Shown here: positions 30,325 to 33,230 of the stretch, one piece after another | How positions within the stretch are numbered: position 1 is the stretch's first letter | Layout: every line of letters starts with the position of its first letter | From: a virus | DNA length: 33,230 bases | IMG/VR virus record: IMGVR_UViG_3300022538_000580 | Coordinates: 1-33,230 of that record | Direction: 5' to 3' (one strand) | The notes under the pieces: model-generated | Database searches by the model: none | What the model was told of the DNA's origin: nothing | Seen by the model: the letters and a program-made list of their open reading frames with translations, nothing else | Position numbers and translations under genes: made by a program

Positions 30325-30490
30325 TAAGCCCAATAAGCGGCTGCCGCCCGAAGCCGATGATGGCAGGTGGCTTGCGCTGGATATAAACACCCGGCGTATT
30401 CAGGAGATAGAGGAAACGCTCCGCAAGGCGGGAGTTAAGCCCACTACAAACGGCTCAGCAGCCCTGGCGGATACTATAGAGATAGAGTAA
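30293..30490 (+). CDS. 65-residue basic protein
   Basis: Starts inside the end of the previous gene (ATG 30293, no good ribosome site) and ends exactly where methyltransferase 2 starts. It is basic at first (KTRKGTKRFSKPNKRLPPEA) and helical later (RRIQEIEETLRKAGVKP). No domain. The overlap and weak start make this uncertain. Confidence 0.4.
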   Translation: MKTRKGTKRFSKPNKRLPPEADDGRWLALDINTRRIQEIEETLRKAGVKPTTNGSAALADTIEIE

Positions 30491-30520
30491 ATGGATTTAC
30501 CAGTAAATAAGATAATATGC
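30485..30520 (+). repeat. 36-bp direct repeat, copy 2
   Basis: Identical to 28978-29013, placed at the same point of the second methyltransferase gene. Together with the 3' repeats it shows homologous ends around different central parts. Confidence 0.9.
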
Positions 30521-31186
30521 GGGGACTGCTTGGAAGTTATGAAAGACTGGCCTGATAATTGTGTGGGTTTGGTGTTGACTGACCCTGATTACAACGCCAA
30601 AGATATAGGTCCAAACAAAAGACAATACGATATTTACTCAATGCACAGAGATGATTATGCGGACTTTTGTTCTCAATGGTTTAAGTTAGCTAATCAGATT
30701 AGCAAGGCAATTGTTTTTACTCCGGGTATATCAAATACACATTTTTACCCCGCGCCTTTTTGGCAAATTTGTTGGCATAAGCCGGCAGCAGTTTCTTATA
30801 ACCGTATGGGCGGGTTTAATGCTTGGGAGCCAATTTTTACTTATGGTGAAGTAACTAAGGCTCATTTGGGGCAAGATTATATTTTATGTAATACGTTAAA
30901 TCTTAAAAAAGGGCCTGAATCTGAGCATCCTTGCCCAAAACCAATACAGTTAATGCTCTATCTGGTTAAGCATTTTTCAGGCCCAAATGATTTAATCCTC
31001 GACCCTTTCTGCGGCTCAGGCACCACTTGCGTAGCCGCCAAGATGTTAGGCCGCCACTACATCGGCATAGATATATCAGAGAAATACTGCGACATCGCCC
31101 GCAAAAGATTAAGGGCGGTAGATACTGGTGTTCCTGTAAAAGAGCAGGAAGCTGGCCAGCTTGGACTATTTGAGAAAGGCAAATGA
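30491..31186 (+). CDS. DNA N-methyltransferase (beta-type) with DPDY motif
   Basis: 231 residues. Motif IV comes first, TDPDYN (30-35), and motif I follows near the C-terminus, LDPFCGSGTTCVAAKMLGR (170-188), with GIDISEKYCDIARKRL after it: a beta-class order. The usual DPPY/SPPY reads DPDY here, which may reduce or change activity. ECx-like segments such as HPCPKPIQLMLYL and the QLGLF ending fit small phage methyltransferases. The start and end segments are copied in methyltransferase 1. Confidence 0.85.
   Translation: MDLPVNKIICGDCLEVMKDWPDNCVGLVLTDPDYNAKDIGPNKRQYDIYSMHRDDYADFCSQWFKLANQISKAIVFTPGISNTHFYPAPFWQICWHKPAAVSYNRMGGFNAWEPIFTYGEVTKAHLGQDYILCNTLNLKKGPESEHPCPKPIQLMLYLVKHFSGPNDLILDPFCGSGTTCVAAKMLGRHYIGIDISEKYCDIARKRLRAVDTGVPVKEQEAGQLGLFEKGK
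31141..31186 (+). repeat. 46-bp repeat at the end of methyltransferase 2
   Basis: The partner of 30118-30163. In this reading it gives the common QLGLFEKGK ending of phage N-methyltransferases, so this is likely the original frame. Confidence 0.85.
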
Positions 31187-31407
31187 AAACAAAATACAAA
31201 TATATATATTTTGAAAAAAGCAAAGGCAAGTTTTCAATTAAGCCCTTTTACCTTTGCAAAAACAACAAGTCCAAGGGGTTATTGGGCGAAGTCTTTTATT
31301 ACGAACCTTGGCAGCAATATGTGTTTGGGCCGACGGACGATAATATTTTCTCGCATGACTGTCTCGCAGATATACAGGATTTTTTAAGGCAGGTGGAAAA
31401 TGAGTAA
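31183..31407 (+). CDS. small hypothetical protein
   Basis: 74 residues starting in an ATGA overlap with methyltransferase 2. It is rich in Tyr, Lys and Phe (KTKYKYIYFEKSKGKFSIKP) and then YEPWQQYVFGPTDDNIFSHD. No domain is recognised. The stop overlaps the next gene, so it is part of the same operon. Confidence 0.55.
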   Translation: MKTKYKYIYFEKSKGKFSIKPFYLCKNNKSKGLLGEVFYYEPWQQYVFGPTDDNIFSHDCLADIQDFLRQVENE

Positions 31408-31591
31408 TGAAACAGAAGTTAAGCATCCTATTGATAGCGAAGGTAAAGTCAATCATAAACGCAATTATTGTTATAGTTGTGGTGCCACAGTAAAAAACCA
31501 AAAATATTGCCATAACTGCGGACGAAAATTATTGTGGCCTGTTGAGCAAGCCCCCATAACAAAGCAACTACAAAAAGAGGCAGAAGAATGA
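31400..31591 (+). CDS. small zinc-ribbon protein
   Basis: 63 residues. CYSCGATVKNQKYCHNCGRK is a complete CxxC...CxxC ribbon with basic and aromatic residues as in nucleic-acid-binding ribbons. Overlaps both neighbours by four to eight bases. A small regulator or nuclease-associated ribbon is possible; no partner is known. Confidence 0.65.
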   Translation: MSNETEVKHPIDSEGKVNHKRNYCYSCGATVKNQKYCHNCGRKLLWPVEQAPITKQLQKEAEE

Positions 31592-31746
31592 GCAAATGTA
31601 ACAAATGCGAATATTCCGAGCGTTACAAAATAGGAATGTATATATGCTGGCGTGACCCAGCAAATCCCAAAGTAGTAACACAAGATGATGCAGATTGCGA
31701 TTATTACACGGAAAATGAAGCCCCAAAAAGGAACAAAAAGGATTAG
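31588..31746 (+). CDS. 52-residue Cys-rich protein, paralog 2
   Basis: Paralog of the gene at 30163: MSKCNKCEYSERYKIGMYIC, then WRDPANPKVV and DCDYYTENEAP. Four Cys are conserved in the two copies. It starts in an ATGA overlap and ends eight bases before the replication gene. Confidence 0.65.
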   Translation: MSKCNKCEYSERYKIGMYICWRDPANPKVVTQDDADCDYYTENEAPKRNKKD

Positions 31747-31754
31747 GCGGCAAA

Positions 31755-32441
31755 ATGGCAGAAGGCAGGATGCTAAAAAAGAGAATATCGCAAAGCCATA
31801 AATTTGCAACTTTGAAAAGCCATAATGCACGACTTTTGTATCTTATGTTAATCCCGCATCTCGATATAAAAGGTAGATTTGAGGCCGACCCTAAAATCGT
31901 CAAAGGCATCGTGGTGCCGCTGTTAAATTTTTCAAAACGTAAAATTTTGGAGTATCTGAGAGATTTGCACGCTTGTAAGTTAATAAAACTCTATAAAATT
32001 AACGACCAATGGTATTTAGAGGCAACAAAATTTGCAAATTTCCAAAGTTTGCGTGAAAATCACGAAGCCAAATCGCAATGTCCCGACCCAACCAACAATA
32101 ATACTACTCCAGATAGCCCATTTACCCCAAATACAACGCCCATATCAACTACAGACCAACTACAGGAGTTGGTTAGCCCAATTAAAGTAAAGTTAAGTAA
32201 AGTAAAGGAAAGTAAATATAGTGAGGAGTTTGAAGTTTTCTGGAAGAAGTTCAAAGGAAGATATGACCCTGACAACGATAGATATATCAAAGTTGGCAAA
32301 TGGCCAGCATTTGAGGAGTGGGAAAAACTATCCCCCGAACAACAGACTCATGCTACTGCCGCAGCCGATAGGGTGCGGGGCAAGTATGTTCCCGACGCCC
32401 GCCGATGGCTGAAAAACAGACTGTTCGATGATTTTACATAG
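31755..32441 (+). CDS. phage replication protein (winged-helix, DnaD/organizer-like)
   Basis: 228 residues. The N-terminal 100 (SHNARLLYLMLIPHLDIKGR, FSKRKILEYLRDLHACKLIK) form a winged helix of the replisome-organizer type. A Thr/Asn/Pro-rich linker follows, then EEFEVFWKKFKGRYD, the C-terminal segment WKLSPEQQ-type here with WEKLSPEQQTHATAAADRV and PDARRWLKNRLFDD, seen in phage replication organizers. It probably recruits host helicase to the phage origin. AGTAAA repeats in the linker could be an origin. Confidence 0.7.
   Translation: MAEGRMLKKRISQSHKFATLKSHNARLLYLMLIPHLDIKGRFEADPKIVKGIVVPLLNFSKRKILEYLRDLHACKLIKLYKINDQWYLEATKFANFQSLRENHEAKSQCPDPTNNNTTPDSPFTPNTTPISTTDQLQELVSPIKVKLSKVKESKYSEEFEVFWKKFKGRYDPDNDRYIKVGKWPAFEEWEKLSPEQQTHATAAADRVRGKYVPDARRWLKNRLFDDFT
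32184..32217 (+). repeat. AGTAAA direct repeats (possible iterons)
   Basis: AGTAAAG, AGTAAAG and AGTAAAT recur at short spacing, together with GTTAAG, inside the linker of the replication gene. Lambda-type phages keep their origin within the initiator gene, so this may be an initiator-binding site; low-complexity codons could also explain it. Confidence 0.3.
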
Positions 32442-32466
32442 CAGAGAAACCGAAAGGAAAGGCGAA

Positions 32467-32994
32467 ATGAGAATAAAAGTGGCAAAAATTAAACTTAACG
32501 TGCATGGCAGAGTAGGCGGCTCAGGCAGTAAAACTGTTTTCAGGACAAAACAGGCAAGCGGCAAGATGAGTTTTAATGTAACCCCCGCGTCTAAATATCA
32601 AAAACCCTGGATGGAAAGTGTGAAGTGGGCGTTTCTGCAAAAGTATAGTCAACACTTTATGCCTTACGATGGAGCGATAGTCTTCCAGGCGACATTTTAT
32701 CTACCACGCCCAAAAGGGCACTTTAAGAAAAACGGGGAGTTATCAAAAGAGGGACATCGACATCCCTTACCCGACAGAAGAAGTGCCCCCGATTTAGATA
32801 AGGCTGTACGAGCCACCAAAGACGCACTTTCGGGTTTGGTTTACAAAGATGACAAATTAGTTGTAGAACAACATGCCTATTGGCGTTGGCGAGACCAACC
32901 AGGAGCGGATATATCTGTCGGTTCATTACAAGAAAAAACTCAAAGAGTTGCTCTAAAACATTTTGGTAAATTTGCAAAAACTAATTTTAGTTAG
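32467..32994 (+). CDS. rusA: RusA-family Holliday junction resolvase
   Basis: 175 residues from ATG 32467 (AAAGGCGA upstream). The RusA layout is present: GGSGSKTVFRTKQASGKMSF with the basic loop, PWMESVKWAFLQ, FYLPRPKGHF, then the acidic centre APDLDKAVRATKDALSG with the Asp pair, and VYKDDKLVVEQHAYW with the third and fourth Asp. These Asp residues bind the metal that cuts four-way junctions. It works with the recombination genes to resolve intermediates. Confidence 0.88.
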   Translation: MRIKVAKIKLNVHGRVGGSGSKTVFRTKQASGKMSFNVTPASKYQKPWMESVKWAFLQKYSQHFMPYDGAIVFQATFYLPRPKGHFKKNGELSKEGHRHPLPDRRSAPDLDKAVRATKDALSGLVYKDDKLVVEQHAYWRWRDQPGADISVGSLQEKTQRVALKHFGKFAKTNFS

Positions 32995-33007
32995 GAGGTG
33001 ATGCCTA

Positions 33008-33088
33008 ATGCCAGGTTCAGACTTAACAAAGTCAGACCCTAATTTAGTGTTATGCGGGTGGCAGGGCGGGCAAAGAAAGGAGTTTTAA
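33008..33088 (+). CDS. possible 26-residue leader peptide
   Basis: A strong GGAGGTG site lies seven bases before ATG 33008, better than most in this window. The peptide is MPGSDLTKSDPNLVLCGWQG followed by GQRKEF and stops two bases before the next ATG. It could be a leader peptide coupling translation to the cut gene. Alternative starts at 33001 give a 13-residue frame. Confidence 0.35.
   Translation: MPGSDLTKSDPNLVLCGWQGGQRKEF
33059..33072 (+). repeat. 14-base reverse complement of E2's 3' arm
   Basis: TGGCAGGGCGGGCA is the exact reverse complement of 19150-19163. It is followed by AAAGAAAGG, as E4 is. A shared GC-rich element family in leaders is suspected. Confidence 0.5.
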
Positions 33089-33089
33089 G

Positions 33090-33230
33090 ATGGCAGAGAC
33101 AAAAATAGTTATCGAGACAAAAATCAAAAGCTGCAATGTCAAGTCAAATGGTGAGAGTCTTACTTTTGATGGCATCAGTCTTACCGAAGACCAACGCCAA
33201 AAGACCATTGATTTGGTTAAGAATCAAGAA
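33090..33230 (+). CDS. early protein cut by window edge
   Basis: Begins ATG after AAAGGAG and is open to the end of the window (47 codons). MAETKIVIETKIKSCNVKSN and later TFDGISLTEDQRQKTIDLVK are mostly polar. No domain can be assigned from this fragment. It follows the GC-rich leader element. Confidence 0.55.
   Translation, partial: MAETKIVIETKIKSCNVKSNGESLTFDGISLTEDQRQKTIDLVKNQE

Noticed and set aside
1-33230. CRISPR array, rRNA or transposase/IS element
   Set aside because: No regularly spaced repeats, rRNA-like stretches or transposase motifs were seen on either strand.

Overview
The window is one continuous stretch of a tailed, siphovirus-like bacteriophage or prophage genome. It opens inside the head genes (the first CDS is cut) and ends inside the early/replication genes (the last CDS is cut). 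No terminase, portal, clear major capsid protein or endolysin is recognisable; the first three would normally lie left of base 1. The host cannot be named. A pseudopilin and a TPR lipoprotein-like or membrane protein on the minus strand look bacterial, and a Planctomycetota-type host is possible, but that is a weak inference.

Layout. (1) 1-13.9 kb, plus strand: virion morphogenesis. In order: head/decoration proteins, gp6-like connector, head-tail adaptor, HK97 gp10-like protein interrupted by an HNH intein, DUF3168-like tail terminator, four tail-tube-like paralogs in an A-B-A-B order, a tail-assembly chaperone with a -1 slippery site, tape measure, and tail-tip/adhesin genes including a LamG-domain protein. 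(2) 14.0-14.3 kb: a small membrane protein that could be a holin. (3) 14.3-15.8 kb, minus strand: a three-gene cargo (moron-like) operon behind a near-consensus sigma70 promoter. (4) 15.8-17.1 kb: regulatory region with a divergent promoter, a pseudoknot-forming element, and a tyrosine integrase on the minus strand. (5) 17.2-21.5 kb: many very small early genes, several with Cys/His zinc-binding patterns. Among them is a cluster of three related structured RNA elements (18.6-19.3 kb). (6) 21.5-23.4 kb: YqaJ exonuclease and RecT annealing protein. (7) 23.4-31.7 kb: a radical SAM protein, a DUF5131 protein flanked by two HNH endonucleases, a C5-cytosine methyltransferase with an in-frame amber codon and a long overlapping ORF, and two N-methyltransferase genes that share their 5' and 3' ends. 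(8) 31.7-33.2 kb: winged-helix replication protein, RusA resolvase and a cut gene.

Most worth following up: the three-copy pseudoknotted RNA family at 18603-19323, in which paired strands change together between copies; the promoter-driven 13+13 bp pseudoknot at 16152-16233; the HNH intein in a neck/tail-completion protein; the double-coding methyltransferase locus; and the recombined methyltransferase module. Four HNH endonuclease domains in 33 kb show that the genome is heavily invaded by homing elements.
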